Origin: Kitasatospora sp. MAA4
GTDB taxonomy: Bacteria > Actinomycetota > Actinomycetes > Streptomycetales > Streptomycetaceae
NCBI RefSeq assembly: GCF_029893355.1
Contig: NZ_JARZAI010000001.1
Span: forward strand, 1-64,000
Direction of reading: 5' to 3'
Length of the DNA: 64,000 nt
A program made the position numbers and the translations under genes. The notes beneath the pieces were generated by a model. That model was not told the origin of the DNA and did not search any database. It saw only the letters and a program-made list of their open reading frames with translations. The stretch's first letter is position 1. Every line of letters begins with the position of its first letter. This document shows, piece after piece, positions 26,798-35,563 of this stretch.

Positions 26798-28170
26798 TTC
26801 TCCTGCTCCCGCCGTGACAGCACCTCGCGCAGGTCGGCGAGCAGCTGGTGGTCCGCGGCGGCCGGGTCGACCTCCTGCGCACCCGCGCCCACCGGGACCG
26901 GCACGCGGGCCTGCGTCAGCCGCGAGCGGATCTCCGAGATGGTCTCGTCGTCGTAGGCCAACTCCTCCTCGTGGCCCGGGACGTGCTCGTACTCCTCGTC
27001 GGCGCGGAAGCCGACGGTCTTCTCGATCACCTTGGCGATCAGCCAGGTGGCCGCGAACGAGAAGGTCGCGCAGGCGATCACCGCGACGGCCTGGCGCCAC
27101 AGCAGCGAGACGCCGCCGCCGTAGAACAGGCCCTTCTTGCCGCTCATCTGGACGGTGGCGAACAGGCCGATGGCCAGCGTCCCGACGATGCCGCCGAAGC
27201 CGTGCACGCCGACCACGTCGAGGGTGTCGTCGTAGCCCATCTTGTACTTGAAGTTGATCGCGAAGGCGCAGACCACACCGGCGATGAAGCCGACGGCCAG
27301 TGCACCGAGCGGCGAGATCTCACCGCAGGCGGGGGTGATCGCCACCATGCCCGCCACCGCCGCGCCGGCGACGCCGAGCATCTCGACGTGGCCGAGCTTC
27401 CACTTCTCGATCAGCGGCCAGCCCACCATGGCGCCGGCGGCGGCCAGTTGGGTGTTGAAGAAGGCCATCGGGGCGGTGCCGCCGGTCTGCAGCGCGGAAC
27501 CGGCGTTGAAGCCGAACCAGCCGAACCAGAGCAGCGCCAGGCCGACCACGACCAGCGGCAGGTTGTGCGGGCGGATGGTCTCCCGCTCGAAGTCCTTGCG
27601 CTTGCGCACCACGATCGCCACGGCCAGGCCCGCCGCGCCGGAGTTGATCTCGACGGGCAGGCCGCCGGCGAAGTCGAGCGCGCCCAGGTGCGAGGTGACC
27701 CAGCCGTCCGGGGCGAACACCCAGTGCGCCAGCGGCACGTAGACCAGCAGCGTCCAGGCGACCGCGAACCAGATCCAGCCGCGCATGGTCGCCCGGCCGG
27801 CGATCGAGCCGCTGATCAGGGCCACCGTGATGATGGCGAAGGCCATCTGGAAGCAGGAGAAGATCACGGTCGGGATGCCCGTGGAGCCCCAGAGGCTGGT
27901 CATCCCGACGTCGTGCATGAACCAGTGCTTGGGCGTGCCGATCAGGCCGAGGCCGCCGACGTCCTTGCCGAAGGCCAGGCTGTAGCCGATGGCCAGCCAG
28001 AGCAGGGTGACCACGGCCAGGCAGACGAAGCTCATCTTGAGCATCACCAGGACGTGTTTGGTCTTGACCATGCCGCCGTAGAAGAAGGCGAGGCCCGGTG
28101 TCATCAGCAGCACCATCGCGGTGCTGGCCATGAGCCAGGCGGTGTTGCCCGTATCGAGCGTGGTAGGCAT
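26794..28170 (-). CDS. amt: Ammonium transporter, first of a tandem pair
   Basis: 458 residues of the Amt family with the same landmarks as its neighbour (MTPGLAFFYGGMVKT, DFAGGLPVEINSGAAGL, VVGVHGFGGIVG) but a longer, acidic C-terminal tail (YEHVPGHEEELAYDD). The tails differ most between the two copies, so regulation or partner choice may differ. Start ATG 28170 matches the usual short N-terminus before TLDTGNTAW. 57 bp separate it from ureD upstream on the same strand, so it may be cotranscribed with the urease accessory genes. Confidence 0.93.
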   Translation of the reverse strand: MPTTLDTGNTAWLMASTAMVLLMTPGLAFFYGGMVKTKHVLVMLKMSFVCLAVVTLLWLAIGYSLAFGKDVGGLGLIGTPKHWFMHDVGMTSLWGSTGIPTVIFSCFQMAFAIITVALISGSIAGRATMRGWIWFAVAWTLLVYVPLAHWVFAPDGWVTSHLGALDFAGGLPVEINSGAAGLAVAIVVRKRKDFERETIRPHNLPLVVVGLALLWFGWFGFNAGSALQTGGTAPMAFFNTQLAAAGAMVGWPLIEKWKLGHVEMLGVAGAAVAGMVAITPACGEISPLGALAVGFIAGVVCAFAINFKYKMGYDDTLDVVGVHGFGGIVGTLAIGLFATVQMSGKKGLFYGGGVSLLWRQAVAVIACATFSFAATWLIAKVIEKTVGFRADEEYEHVPGHEEELAYDDETISEIRSRLTQARVPVPVGAGAQEVDPAAADHQLLADLREVLSRREQEK

Positions 28171-28227
28171 CCGAGGGTCTCCCGGGTCGGGGTACGTACC
28201 GTGCCGGGGCGGCACGGTGACGGGTCG

Positions 28228-29193
28228 TCAGGTCTTGCGCATCACCGGTGCGGGTACGCCGATCAGGAGTCGGCGCACTGCGTCCCAGGCGCAGCGGACC
28301 GCCGCGGCGACGGCGGGGGAGTCGCCGCCCAGGACGCGCAGCCAGGCGCCGCTGTCGGACGGCAGCACGCTCACGCCGTACAGCAGCCCGCTGCCCGCCA
28401 GTGCGCTGTGCAGCGCGTCGGCGACCTCGGCGGCGGGAGCCAGCGGCGTGACGGCGTAGAAGGTGGACACCAGGTCGTGGGCGGCCAGCACCGCGGGGCC
28501 GGTGACCCCGCTGGTGCCCGGCTCCAGCCGCACGGTGTCCAGGGCGAACAGGCGGCTGCCCGACCCGGACGGGTCCGGGCGGCGCCACTCCAGGTCGGCG
28601 GCGAAGACCTGGTAGGCGTTGCGCTCGCCGTGCGCGAGCCGCCCGGCCAGCACCGTCTCGCCGGCCAGCACGGTGGCCGACGGCGCGACGGTGATCACGG
28701 TGCGCTGGTAGAAGCGCGAGTCGCGGTACGGGATGGTCGGCTCGGGCAGGTACTCGACGTAGCTGTCCTCGGCGGCGTGCAGGTGGACCAGCTGGGTCGC
28801 GTAGTCGGCGTCCATCCGGTGGATCTTGGTGGCCGCCTGGGTGGTCAGGTGGACCGCGCTTCCCGGGCCGCAGTGCAGGTCCATCCGCAGCCGGTCGGCC
28901 TGCACGATGCCGCCGCCGGTCGACATCAGGTAGGTGATCGCCAGGTCGGGCCGCTCGGGGTCGAAGTAGAGCGGGCGCATGATCTGCAGCGGCGACTTCT
29001 GGTAGCGGGTGACGAGTTCGGTGCGCGGACCGATCCGCTCGAAGCCCAGCTCCAGCAGGCCGACCTTGCCGGGCCGGCCCACGCCGAGGGCCTCCGGCCG
29101 GCCGGCGAGCCGGCGGACGGAGGCGGGGACGCGCTCGGGCTCGTAGTGCGCGGGCGTCAGGCGGTGCGGCGCGACGGCGGCCGCCGTGCTCAT
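28228..29193 (-). CDS. ureD: Urease accessory protein UreD
   Basis: 321 residues. Contains QIMRPLYFDPERPDLAITYLMSTGGGIVQADRL (given here as the family block near residues 69-101), TTQAATKIHRM and YLPEPTIPYRDSRFYQRT, all typical of UreD/UreH. UreD forms a platform on the apo-urease and channels nickel from UreG. Its ATG overlaps the ureG stop by 4 bp. Length slightly exceeds the family mean because of an N-terminal extension. The order F-G-D is the usual actinobacterial one. Confidence 0.93.
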   Translation of the reverse strand: MSTAAAVAPHRLTPAHYEPERVPASVRRLAGRPEALGVGRPGKVGLLELGFERIGPRTELVTRYQKSPLQIMRPLYFDPERPDLAITYLMSTGGGIVQADRLRMDLHCGPGSAVHLTTQAATKIHRMDADYATQLVHLHAAEDSYVEYLPEPTIPYRDSRFYQRTVITVAPSATVLAGETVLAGRLAHGERNAYQVFAADLEWRRPDPSGSGSRLFALDTVRLEPGTSGVTGPAVLAAHDLVSTFYAVTPLAPAAEVADALHSALAGSGLLYGVSVLPSDSGAWLRVLGGDSPAVAAAVRCAWDAVRRLLIGVPAPVMRKT

Positions 29194-29810
29194 GCGGGGA
29201 CCTTCCGGTAGGACTCCAGCAGGTCCGCCACCTGCTCCAGGCCCTCGCCGGTCAGGCTGTTGGTGAGCACCACGGGCTTTCCCTCGCGCACCCGGTCGGC
29301 GTCGGAGGTCATCACGTTCAGGTCGCAGCGGACGTAGCGGGCGATGTCGATCTTGTTGATCACCAGTACGTCGGAGTCGGTGATGCCCGGACCGCGCTTG
29401 CGCGGCATCTTCTCGCCCTCGGCGGTGTCCAGCACGAAGAAGAACATGTCGACCAGGACCGGGCTGAAGGTCAGCGTGAGGTTGTCGCCGCCCGACTCGT
29501 AGAGCAGGGTGTCGATGTCCGGGAAGCGCTCCAGGAGTTCGGCGCCGGCGGCCAGGTTCATCGTCGGGTCGTCGCGCACCGCGGTGTGCGGGCAGGCGCC
29601 GGTCTCCACGCCCACCACCCGCTCGGGGTCCAGCAGTCCGGCGAGGTTGCGCCGCACGTGCTGGGCGTCCTCCTGGGTGTAGATGTCGTTGGTGATCACC
29701 GCGGGGCGGCGCCCGCGCGCGATCAGCACCGGCACCAGCGCCTCGACCAGCGCGGTCTTTCCCGAGCCCACCGGTCCGGCGATGCCCACTCGCAGCACGT
29801 GGTCAGTCAT
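29190..29810 (-). CDS. ureG: Urease accessory GTPase UreG
   Basis: 206 residues, SIMIBI-class GTPase. P-loop GIAGPVGSGKTALVEAL (residues 9-25), nickel-binding CPH motif in GVETGACPHTAVRDD, the switch ESGGDNLTLTFSPVLVD and the base-recognition NKID. UreG hydrolyses GTP to deliver Ni to the urease active site with UreF and UreD. Overlaps ureD by 4 bp; 52 bp separate it from ureF. All catalytic residues intact. Confidence 0.96.
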   Translation of the reverse strand: MTDHVLRVGIAGPVGSGKTALVEALVPVLIARGRRPAVITNDIYTQEDAQHVRRNLAGLLDPERVVGVETGACPHTAVRDDPTMNLAAGAELLERFPDIDTLLYESGGDNLTLTFSPVLVDMFFFVLDTAEGEKMPRKRGPGITDSDVLVINKIDIARYVRCDLNVMTSDADRVREGKPVVLTNSLTGEGLEQVADLLESYRKVPA

Positions 29811-29862
29811 GTCTTCGCTCTCTTTCCTCTGTCGCCCCCTGAGTTACTCGGATGACGGTCCG

Positions 29863-30561
29863 TCAGGTGGCGAACATCCGGGCCTCCGCCCGTTCGTGGC
29901 GCCCCGACATGGCGTCCGCGACCGGGACGCAACCGCCGAGGTCCGCCAACTCCCGTTCCAGCGCGGCGGCGGTGACCTCCTGGATCACCGGCGCGATCGC
30001 GCGCAGCGCGGTCTGCGCGCGGCGGTGGTCGGTCAGCCGCAACCGCAGGCCCGCTCCGACGAAGCTGACGGCGAAGGCGAACAGGTCGCTCGCCACCGCC
30101 TGTTCGGTCCCCACCCCGCCGGACGCGTACGCGACGCCGGCCGCCACCGGCTGGCAGCCGGGCGAGCGCTTGGCCGCCACCAGCTCGGCATAGCGCTCCA
30201 ACGCCTCACCGCCCAGGGCAAGTCGGGCGGTGTCCAGCATCTGCCGACCGGTCCTGGTGGAGGCGAGGCGCAGCCCGCGGTTGAGCTTGCTCGCGTGCAG
30301 CCGCTCGTCCACCGCGACCACGCCCGCCCAGTCCCCGGCCTCGGCCGCCCGATGGGCCAGCGCCAGCGCGGTGGCGTCGGCCGGCCCGACCGAGTGCCGC
30401 AGCAGGTCGGCCAGCAGCTCCGGCATGCCCTCCGGATCGACCGCCTTGGCCTGCGCATAGCCTTCGAGGCCGTGCGAGAGGGTGTAGAGCCCGCTGGGGA
30501 AGGCCGAGTCGGTCAGTTGGAGGCTGACCAGCAGGGCATCGAGAGTAGGTGCCCCGGTCAT
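29863..30561 (-). CDS. ureF: Urease accessory protein UreF
   Basis: 232 residues, all-helical. LLVSLQLTDSAFPSGLYTLSHGLE near the N-terminus is the UreF hallmark (DSAFPxG...SxGLE). It acts as a GTPase-regulating bridge between UreG and UreD. ATG 30561 has GGAG 9 nt ahead. Upstream of it on the same strand should be ureC, but a TnpB element on the opposite strand now lies between, so ureF-ureG-ureD need their own promoter or readthrough. Confidence 0.92.
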   Translation of the reverse strand: MTGAPTLDALLVSLQLTDSAFPSGLYTLSHGLEGYAQAKAVDPEGMPELLADLLRHSVGPADATALALAHRAAEAGDWAGVVAVDERLHASKLNRGLRLASTRTGRQMLDTARLALGGEALERYAELVAAKRSPGCQPVAAGVAYASGGVGTEQAVASDLFAFAVSFVGAGLRLRLTDHRRAQTALRAIAPVIQEVTAAALERELADLGGCVPVADAMSGRHERAEARMFAT

Positions 30562-30734
30562 GTGAGATCTCCAAGGAAGTCCTGGTCGGCGGGTCGGTCG
30601 GACGCGGCGCCCGCCGCACGCAGGGTGCGGCACGGCTTGTGGCGCGTGATAGCTGAAGGCAGTAGAGGGATTCCAGTGGCGTTAATGCAAACCAGTTTTG
30701 ACGCTCCGTCAGTCTCTGCTTTAGCTTTTGACTC

Positions 30735-31808
30735 GTGAAGACCGAGTGCGTAAAGCGGGCGTATCGGTACCGCTTTCATCCCACCGACGAGCAGGCCGCG
30801 GAGCTGTCGTTCCTCGCCGAGGTGTCCTCCGTGCCGTTGCAGCAGGTGCTTCGGCACTTGGAAGTCGGCTTCACCAACTTCTTCGAGGGTCGGGCGAAGT
30901 ACCCCCGATTCAAGTCGAGGAAGAAGTCGCGCAGGTCGGCGGAGTACACCCGGTCCGCGTTCCGCTACCGCGACGGCCACCTCGTGCTCGCGAAGATGGC
31001 CGAGCCGCTCGCCATCGTCTGGTCGCGAGCCCTGCCGGAGGGCGTGCAGCCGTCTACGGTGACTGTCTCGCAGGACGCGGCTGGACGATGGTTCGTCTCG
31101 ATGCGGTGTGAGGATCCGACCGTCACGCCGTTGCCGCGTCTTGACACGGTCGTGGGCATCGATGTTGGGATCACCGCCCTCGTGACGCTGTCGAGCGGGG
31201 AGAAATGCACTAATCCGAGGCACGAGCGCAAGGACCGTGCCCGCCTGGCCAAGGCTCAGCGGGCTCTGTCCCGTAAGGCTTCCGGGGATGGGGCCAACCG
31301 GGCCAAGGCCAGGCGAAAGGTGGCTCGTGTACACGCTCGTATCGCCGACCGTCGTAGGGACTTCCTGCACAAGCTGACCACTCGACTCGTGCGTGATAAC
31401 CAAACGCTCGTGATCGAGGATCTGGCTGTGCGCAGCATGGTCAAGAATCGCGTTCTCGCCCGCGCCATTTCGGATGCGGGCTGGCGCGAGATGCGCATCA
31501 TGCTTGAGTACAAATCCGCGTGGTACGGACGGGACCTCGTTGTGATAGACCGCTGGTTTCCGTCCTCCAAGCTGTGCTCCGCGTGCGGAGTCATCCGGGA
31601 GAGACTGCCGCTGAACGTCCGGACGTGGACGTGCGACTGCGGAGCGGTTCACGACCGAGACGTGAACGCGGCACGCAACATCCTTGCCGCCGGGCTGGCG
31701 GTAACAGTCTGTGGAGACGGTGTAAGACCCCAACGGAGTACTCCTGAGAGGCAACGGTCGATGAAGCAGAAAGCCCGACCCGTGAGGGAAGGACTTCTCG
31801 TCCCGTAG
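30735..31808 (+). CDS. tnpB: TnpB RNA-guided nuclease-like protein with N-terminal deletion
   Basis: 357 residues. RuvC residues are intact: Asp143 in VVGIDVGITAL, Glu228 in LVIEDLAV and Asp309 in HDRDVNAARN, as is the zinc finger CSACG...CDCG (281-302). TnpB proteins are RNA-guided DNA nucleases that help IS605-family elements persist. The N-terminus runs FHPTDEQAAELS directly into FLAEVSSVPLQQ. In full-length relatives some 45 residues including the FGCVRYVYN(W/R) segment lie between these blocks, so an in-frame internal deletion is inferred, and the protein is probably inactive or altered in nucleic-acid binding. GTG start. Confidence 0.85.
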   Translation: MKTECVKRAYRYRFHPTDEQAAELSFLAEVSSVPLQQVLRHLEVGFTNFFEGRAKYPRFKSRKKSRRSAEYTRSAFRYRDGHLVLAKMAEPLAIVWSRALPEGVQPSTVTVSQDAAGRWFVSMRCEDPTVTPLPRLDTVVGIDVGITALVTLSSGEKCTNPRHERKDRARLAKAQRALSRKASGDGANRAKARRKVARVHARIADRRRDFLHKLTTRLVRDNQTLVIEDLAVRSMVKNRVLARAISDAGWREMRIMLEYKSAWYGRDLVVIDRWFPSSKLCSACGVIRERLPLNVRTWTCDCGAVHDRDVNAARNILAAGLAVTVCGDGVRPQRSTPERQRSMKQKARPVREGLLVP

Positions 31809-31824
31809 GGCGAGAAGGAAGTCA
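31794..31824 (+). repeat. Right-end hairpin of the TnpB element (possible guide RNA scaffold end)
   Basis: CTTCTCG (31794-31800) pairs with CGAGAAG (31811-31817), with an inner CCC/GGG; the tnpB TAG (31806-31808) lies in the loop. GAAGTCA follows. In this family the right end forms the 3' part of the guide RNA. Confidence 0.6.
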
Positions 31825-33546
31825 AGCGATATAGAACAGTTGGTTGAGCGGGAGGGTCACGGCCGGTTCGATGGTGGCCGGTTCGCCGTCCAGGGTGACC
31901 CGGTAGGTCTCGGGGTCGACCTGGATCAGCGGGGTGGCGTCGTTGCGGACCATGTGCTGCTTGCCGACGGTCCGGCAGTTGCGCACGGGTAGCACCCGGC
32001 TCTGCAGGCCGAGTTGGGCCGGCACGCCGAGGTCCACCGCGGCCTGGGACATGAAGGAGACCCGGGTGGCCTGCTTGGCGCGGCCCATCGCGCCGTACAT
32101 CGGGCGGTAGTAGATCGGCTGGGTGGTGGGCAGCGAGGCGTTCGGGTCGCCCATCAGGGCCCAGTTGATCAGGCCGCCCTTGATCACCAACTTGGGCTTG
32201 GCGCCGAAGGAGTTGATCGGCCACAGCACGATGTCCGCCAGCTTGCCGGGCTCCAGCGAACCGATGTGCTCGGCGGTGCCGGAGGCGATCGCCGGGTTGA
32301 TGGTCAGCTTGGCCAGGTAGCGCAGCACCCGGAAGTTGTCGTTGCGCTCGCTGTCGCCGGCCAGCTTGCCGCGCTGGTCCTTGCAGTGGTGCGCGGTCTG
32401 GAAGGCGCGGGCGAAGGACTCGCCGATCCGGCCCATCGCCTGCGAGTCCGAGGAGAAGATGCTGATCACGCCCTCGTCGTGCAGCACCGTCTCGGCGGCC
32501 ACCGTCTCCGCGCGCACCCGCGAGTCGGCGAACGCCACGTCCTCGGGGATGTCGTGGCTGAGGTGGTGGCAGACCATCACCATGTCGAGCAGCTCGTCGA
32601 TCGAGTTGACGGTGTAGGGCAGGGTCGGATTGGTCGACGAGGGAAGCACGTTGGGCTCGCCGGCGATCCGCATGATGTCCGGCGCGTGGCCGCCGCCGGC
32701 GCCCTCGGTGTGGAAGGTGTGGATGGTGCGGCCGTCGATCGCGGAGAGGGTGTCCTCGTAGAAGCCGCCCTCGTTGAGGGTGTCGGTGTGGATCGCGACC
32801 TGGACGTCGTACTCGTCGGCGACCCGCAGCGCGGTGTCGATCGCGGCCGGGGTGGTGCCCCAGTCCTCGTGCACCTTCAGGCCGCAGACGCCGGCCTCGA
32901 CCTGCTCGCGCAGCGCCTGCGGCAGCGAGGCGTTGCCCTTGCCCAGCAGGCCGACGTTGACCGGCAGGTCCTCGACCGCCTGGTACATCCGGTGGATGTT
33001 CCAGGGGCCCGGGGTGCAGGTGGTGCCGTTGGTGCCGTCGGAGGGGCCGGTGCCGCCGCCGATCAGCGTGGTGATGCCGTTCGTCAGGCCCTCCTGGACC
33101 TGCTGCGGGGCGATGAAGTGGATGTGGGTGTCGATGCCGCCGGCCGTCGCGATCAGGTGCTCGCCGGAGATCACCTCGGTGCCCGGGCCGATCACCAGCC
33201 GCGGGTCGACCCCGCTCTGCAGGCGGGGGTTGCCGGCCTTGCCGACGGCGGTGATGAAGCCGTCGCGCACCCCGATGTCGCCCTTGACGATGCCGAGGAT
33301 CGGGTCCATCACCACCACGTTGGTGATCACCAGGTCGAGCGCGCCCTGCAGCGAGGTCGCCGCCGGGTCCTGGGCCATCCCGTCCCGGATGCCCTTGCCG
33401 CCGCCGTAGACGGCCTCGTCGCCGTAGTGGCCCTGGTTGAAGTCCTTCTCCACCTCGACCACCAGGTTGGTGTCGGCGAGGTGGAAGCGGTCACCGACGG
33501 TGGGGCCGAAGAGGTCGGTGTACTGCCTGCGCGGGATGATCGCCAT
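31822..33546 (-). CDS. ureC: Urease subunit alpha (catalytic)
   Basis: 574 residues, the nickel-containing subunit that hydrolyses urea to ammonia and carbamate. Active-site blocks: HIHFIAPQQ (Ni His pair), GLKVHEDWG with the lysine that becomes carbamylated, [25 protein letters not shown], the mobile flap [18 protein letters not shown] and the Ni ligand Asp in [11 protein letters not shown]. The C-terminus ([10 protein letters not shown]) ends at a TGA that coincides with the right end of the TnpB element, so the last residues may have been changed by the insertion; relatives commonly end in RYFLF. Start overlaps the ureB stop by 1 bp. Confidence 0.96.
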   Translation of the reverse strand: MAIIPRRQYTDLFGPTVGDRFHLADTNLVVEVEKDFNQGHYGDEAVYGGGKGIRDGMAQDPAATSLQGALDLVITNVVVMDPILGIVKGDIGVRDGFITAVGKAGNPRLQSGVDPRLVIGPGTEVISGEHLIATAGGIDTHIHFIAPQQVQEGLTNGITTLIGGGTGPSDGTNGTTCTPGPWNIHRMYQAVEDLPVNVGLLGKGNASLPQALREQVEAGVCGLKVHEDWGTTPAAIDTALRVADEYDVQVAIHTDTLNEGGFYEDTLSAIDGRTIHTFHTEGAGGGHAPDIMRIAGEPNVLPSSTNPTLPYTVNSIDELLDMVMVCHHLSHDIPEDVAFADSRVRAETVAAETVLHDEGVISIFSSDSQAMGRIGESFARAFQTAHHCKDQRGKLAGDSERNDNFRVLRYLAKLTINPAIASGTAEHIGSLEPGKLADIVLWPINSFGAKPKLVIKGGLINWALMGDPNASLPTTQPIYYRPMYGAMGRAKQATRVSFMSQAAVDLGVPAQLGLQSRVLPVRNCRTVGKQHMVRNDATPLIQVDPETYRVTLDGEPATIEPAVTLPLNQLFYIA

Positions 33547-33944
33547 CAGTGCTCGCCTTCCGTGGTTTCGAGGCGGGCGCCCTTGAAGCCGAGTTCGACG
33601 GCGCGTCGCAGGGCCCGGGTGCGGGTGTCGGCCGAGCCGAGGCCGCCGTCCACCAGCGCGGCGAAGCCGACCAGCCGCCGGTGTCCGGCGTACGCGGCCA
33701 GCTCCACCTCGCGGGTGTCGCCGGGCTCGAAGCGCACGGCGGTGCCCGCGGGGAGGTCCAGGTGCATGCCGTAGGCGCTGTTGCGGTCGAAGTCCAGGGC
33801 GCGGTTGACCTCGAAGAAGTGGTAGTGCGAGCCGACCTGGACGGCCCGGTCGCCGGTGTTGCTCACCGCCAGGCGCACCTTGGCCCGGCCGGCGTTGATC
33901 TCGATCGGATCGTCTCCGTACAGGTATGCGGAACTGCCCGACAT
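33546..33944 (-). CDS. ureB: Urease subunit beta
   Basis: 132 residues. Diagnostic segments are [32 protein letters not shown] (family block near 17-48), [27 protein letters not shown] and a C-terminal extension. A structural subunit that packs against UreC. Overlaps ureC by 1 bp; 27 bp downstream of the chelatase-like gene rather than directly after ureA. Confidence 0.94.
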   Translation of the reverse strand: MSGSSAYLYGDDPIEINAGRAKVRLAVSNTGDRAVQVGSHYHFFEVNRALDFDRNSAYGMHLDLPAGTAVRFEPGDTREVELAAYAGHRRLVGFAALVDGGLGSADTRTRALRRAVELGFKGARLETTEGEH

Positions 33945-33971
33945 GGTGCCTCTTTCTGCTGCTACTACGAG

Positions 33972-34805
33972 TTAGTGCTGGTGGGGGTGCTGGTGGTCGT
34001 CCGGGCCGTGGCTGTGCGCATAGCCGTGGCCGTGCTCGGCGTCGAGTCCGGCGGCGATGCCGTCGTCGCCGTGGGCGAGCCGGTGCAGGGCGTCGGCCGT
34101 GCGGGCGCGCAGCACGGCGGTGAGCGCCGGTGCGCCGAGCAGCGGGCCGCCGTCCTCGGCGTCCTGGACCGGACGCGGCGATGCCGGGCCGAAGCCCGCC
34201 GACAGCAGGACGACGCGCCGCGCCCCCAGCCGCAGGCAGCGCATGACGCCCTCGGGCAGGCCCGGGTCGCCGCCCTCGAAGGCCACTTCCACCCGCCGGT
34301 GCGAGCCGTGCCGGCTCACCAGCCGGGCGATCCGGAACAGCTCGGCGTCCTCGAACGGGCCGGCCGCCGGGGCCGCGACCAGCATCGCGCAGTCCTCCCG
34401 GCGGGGGCCCGCGGTGCGTCCGGCGGCGGCCCGCAGCCAGCCGATGAGGTGGCCGGGGGTGCCGAACGGGTCGGCGAGCACGATCCGGCCGCGCGCGCGG
34501 TCGCCCGGGCCGGTGAGCCAGCGCAGCGCCCGGGCGGTGTCGGCGACCAGGCCGGGGTCGCGGCCGAGCGTCATCGGCAGCACGCAGACCGGGCGGTCGA
34601 AGTGTGCGAGGGCGTCCGTGACGGCCGTCGTGAGCTCGCGCCCGACGGGGACGGCGCGGAACGGGCCGCCGTCGTCGCCGGCGTCACGGCAGAGCTGCTG
34701 GAGGTGGGCCGCCCGGCCGCTCTCGTGGCCGCCGACCAGGACCAGGGTGGCGGCTGCGCCGGTACGCGCCTGCTGGTCGACCGAGGCCTCGGCGGTCGTC
34801 GTCAT
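33972..34805 (-). CDS. CbiX/sirohydrochlorin-chelatase-like protein with His-rich tail, inside the urease operon
   Basis: 277 residues. Two-lobed chelatase pattern: [16 protein letters not shown] (with the catalytic-type His), [25 protein letters not shown], and a second half [16 protein letters not shown]...VVLLSAGFG. The last 25 residues contain repeated His ([21 protein letters not shown] in part), a nickel- or cobalt-binding tail. CbiX-type enzymes insert Co or Ni into tetrapyrroles; located 3 nt after ureA and 27 bp before ureB, it more probably handles nickel for urease, for example as a storage or delivery protein replacing UreE, which is absent here. That role is inference. Confidence 0.8.
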   Translation of the reverse strand: MTTTAEASVDQQARTGAAATLVLVGGHESGRAAHLQQLCRDAGDDGGPFRAVPVGRELTTAVTDALAHFDRPVCVLPMTLGRDPGLVADTARALRWLTGPGDRARGRIVLADPFGTPGHLIGWLRAAAGRTAGPRREDCAMLVAAPAAGPFEDAELFRIARLVSRHGSHRRVEVAFEGGDPGLPEGVMRCLRLGARRVVLLSAGFGPASPRPVQDAEDGGPLLGAPALTAVLRARTADALHRLAHGDDGIAAGLDAEHGHGYAHSHGPDDHQHPHQH

Positions 34806-34808
34806 GGC

Positions 34809-35114
34809 TCAGGCACCCACGGGGTCGTGGCACGAGACGAGCTTGGTGCCGTCCAGGAAGGCCGCCTCGATCTGGAGCAGCGGCAGCATCTCGCGCACGC
34901 CGGGCATGACCTCCTCGGCGGAGACGATCTTCTTGCCGAGCTCCATGCACTCGGCCAGCGTCCGGCCGTCCCGGGCCCCTTCGAGGATGGCTTCGCTGAT
35001 CAGCGCGACGGCCTCGCTGTAGTTCAGCTTGAGGCCGCGCGCGCGGCGTCGGCGGGCCAGGTCGGCCACCACGTAGACATAGAGCTTGTCGATCTCCCGT
35101 GGAGCGAGGTTCAT
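34809..35114 (-). CDS. ureA: Urease subunit gamma
   Basis: 101 residues, full-length. LAPREIDKLYVYVVADLARRR, LNYSEAVALIS, ILEGARDG and EVMPGVREMLPLLQIEAAFLDG are family blocks. First gene of the urease operon; ATG at 35114 has AAAGGA 8-13 nt ahead. The 450-bp region upstream should carry the urease promoter. Confidence 0.95.
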   Translation of the reverse strand: MNLAPREIDKLYVYVVADLARRRRARGLKLNYSEAVALISEAILEGARDGRTLAECMELGKKIVSAEEVMPGVREMLPLLQIEAAFLDGTKLVSCHDPVGA

Positions 35115-35563
35115 GGGTGCCGTCCTTTCGAGGGTGGGGCCCGGCCGGGACCGCTCGGACCGCAGCCGCCGGTCGGGGCGGCTGGCGTGGGTTCCGGGGC
35201 AGGTCGGGGCAGCCGTCGGGGAGACGGGTGAGGTCGGGGACGGTGGTCTGCGGGCCCGGGACGTGCGTGCGGGGGTGGGTCGCGCGTACGTCTAAATTTC
35301 ACGATGCGGAAATCAACTTCCGCACGGAACGAAACGTAGAGCCGCCCTGGGGGCGCGTCAACGGTTTGTTGAGAGCCTTGGCCGTTTCTTTAACCGGACC
35401 GGTTTCCGGTTTTCTCGACAACTCCCGGGCAGGTCACGGGAGTTGGAGCATTGTGTGGGCGCCGTGAAGCGCCCGGTCGACTGGCGGCGCAGCGGGGCTG
35501 CTGCGCCGCTTCGACACAGGAAGCAGGGGTGGACTTTGGGACCGACTGGTCGGTATTAACGCC
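35115..35563. promoter_or_regulatory. Intergenic region upstream of ureA with inverted repeats
   Basis: No gene is evident. The AT-richer part (35290-35420) carries TGCGGAA (35305-35311) inverted against TTCCGCA (35318-35324), and a palindrome AACCGGACCGGTT at 35392-35404. These are candidate operators or promoter elements for ureA on the minus strand. CAACTCCCG/CGGGAGTTG (35419-35445) forms a further 9-bp hairpin. Confidence 0.45.
35484..35509 (-). terminator. Hairpin downstream of the ArsR gene
   Basis: Perfect 10-bp stem GCGGCGCAGC (35484-35493) with GCTGCGCCGC (35500-35509), 6-nt loop, 55 nt past the ArsR stop. Position fits transcription termination of that gene; no U-tract. Confidence 0.6.

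Larger units (their letters stand above)
30735..31824 (+). mobile_element. IS200/IS605-type TnpB-only element within the urease operon
   Basis: A transposon-type insertion between ureF and ureC, on the strand opposite to the urease genes. The right end is marked by a hairpin and GAAGTCA up to 31824; that TCA is, on the other strand, the TGA stop of ureC. The left end is not resolved but must lie between 30562 and 30735. No TnpA transposase is present. Base composition is visibly less GC-rich than the flanks, consistent with later acquisition. Confidence 0.75.

Noticed and set aside
28228..35114. Insertion making urease non-functional
   Set aside because: All subunits and accessory proteins are complete; only transcription of ureF-ureG-ureD might be affected.
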